Part shown: positions 63,001 to 64,000 of the stretch, in pieces
Layout: the number at the start of each line of letters is the position of its first letter
Numbering within the stretch: position 1 is the stretch's first letter
Assembly (NCBI GenBank): GCA_947095585.1
Contig: OX352762.1
Coordinates: 47,235,335-47,299,334 of the forward strand
Length of the DNA stretch: 64,000 nucleotides
Direction: 5' to 3'
DNA from: Nephrocerus scutellatus
Lineage: Eukaryota; Arthropoda; Insecta; Diptera; Pipunculidae
The notes under the pieces: model-generated
The model's database searches: none
What the model was told of the DNA's origin: nothing
Seen by the model: the letters and a program-made list of their open reading frames with translations, nothing else
Translations under genes and position numbers: made by a program

Positions 63001-64000
63001 AGTCGCATCTTAGTTCTACATTCCGCATTTCATGCGAATCGCTTAAGAAATTGATTTGTTCCAGAAATTCCAGACCATAATGATGATATTCCAGAATTTC
63101 CATAGGAAGAAATCCTATAGTCGCATCTTAGTTCCACATTCCGAATTTCATGCGAATTGCTTGAGAAACTGATTTGTTCCAGAAATTACAGACCATAATG
63201 ATCATATTCCAGAATTTCCATAGGAAGAAGTCTAATAGTCGCATCTTCGTTCAATATTGCGAATTTCATGCGAATCGCTTGGGAAATGGATTTGTTCCTG
63301 AAATTCCAGACCATAATGATCATATTCCAGAATTTCCATAGGAAGAAGTCTAATAGTGGCATCTTAGTTCTACATTCCGAATTTCATGCGAATCGCTTGG
63401 GAAATGGATTTGTTCCTGAAATTCCAGACCATAATGATCATATTCCAGAATTTCCATAGGAAGAAGTCTAATAGTGGCATCTTAGTTCTACATTCCGAAT
63501 TTCATGCGAATCGCTTGAGAAATTGATTTGTTCCAGAAATTCCAGACGATAATGGTCATATTCCAGAATTTCCATAGGAAGAAGTCTGATAGTCTCATCT
63601 TAAATCTACATTCCGAATTTCATGCGAATCGCTTGGGAAATTGATTTGTTCCAGAATTTCAGACCATAATGATCATATTCCAGAATTTCCATAGGAAGAA
63701 ATCTTATAGTCGCATCGTAGTTCTAAATTCCGAAGTTCATGCGAATCGCTTGAGAAATTGATTTGTTCCAGAAATTCCAGACCATAATGATCATATTCCA
63801 CAATTTCCATAGGAAGAAGTCTGATAGTCGCATCTTATTTCTACATTCTGAATTTCCTGAGAATTGCGTGGGAAATTGATTTGTTCCAGAAATTCCAGAC
63901 CATTATGATCATATTCCAGAATTTCCATAGGAAGAAATCTTATAGTCGCATCTTAGTTCTACATTCCGAACTTCATGCGAATCGCTTGAGAAATTGAATT
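60069..64000. repeat. 118-bp satellite array, right of the retrotransposon
   Basis: The same satellite in the same orientation continues directly after the 3' LTR to the window edge. Joining 50,937 to 60,073, with one CTAC copy removed, restores a normal monomer junction of the type seen near 62,650. The array is therefore one block split by the insertion. One 118-bp monomer of the GGGAAATGG type is tandemly duplicated at about 63,280-63,515. Confidence 0.96.

Noticed and set aside
60031..63459. Similar short reading frames in the right satellite arm, one starting inside the 3' LTR
   Set aside because: Same repeat-derived frames; the one at 60,031 merely crosses the LTR-satellite junction.

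Overview
The window is almost entirely one satellite DNA family, interrupted by one full-length LTR retrotransposon. The satellite monomer is 118 bp and AT-rich. It fills 1-50,937 and 60,069-64,000, about 54.9 kb or roughly 465 monomers, all in the same orientation. No host gene, tRNA, rRNA or CRISPR array was found. The retrotransposon's polyprotein type and its tRNA-Lys(UUU) primer site suggest an arthropod, probably an insect. The species cannot be named. Long homogeneous satellite blocks carrying a young retroelement are typical of centromeric or pericentromeric heterochromatin; that placement is inference.

Satellite layout. The monomers form several higher-order repeats (HORs) and larger duplications. 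These include a 2,478-bp HOR (21 monomers) at about 1-6,220, and a 2,006/2,124-bp HOR (17/18 monomers) at about 6,380-10,040. An 826-bp HOR (7 monomers) lies at 11,600-13,251. A 7,199-bp unit (60 monomers) is tandemly duplicated at 15,380-29,777 and contains 3,452-bp subrepeats. Rearranged blocks fill 29.8-40.5 kb, a 944-bp HOR (8 monomers) lies at 40,560-42,447, and a block at about 45-47.6 kb repeats the 4.3-6.9 kb region. Most length variation occurs in steps of 30 bp, giving 88-, 118-, 148- and 178-bp monomers.

Retrotransposon (50,938-60,068, + strand, 9,131 bp). It has two 1,180-bp LTRs that look identical by eye, TGTAAC...GTTACA ends, and a 4-bp CTAC target duplication. A tRNA-Lys primer-binding site is present as two tandem copies. 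A structured leader is followed by a gag reading frame with an N-terminal SAP-like domain. After a one-base frame change inside gag, a 1,569-codon frame encodes the end of Gag, a zinc knuckle, protease, reverse transcriptase, RNase H and integrase with a GPY/F module. A further tail of about 290 residues is unassigned. There is no recognisable env. A purine tract precedes the 3' LTR. The element belongs to the Ty3/gypsy group.

The most unusual signal is in non-coding parts of the element. The LTR carries three 77-bp-spaced stem-loops with the same apical motif but different, internally complementary stems. The leader carries five hairpins at 75-bp or shorter spacing whose stems change in a compensatory way. 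Both patterns suggest selection on RNA or DNA structure.
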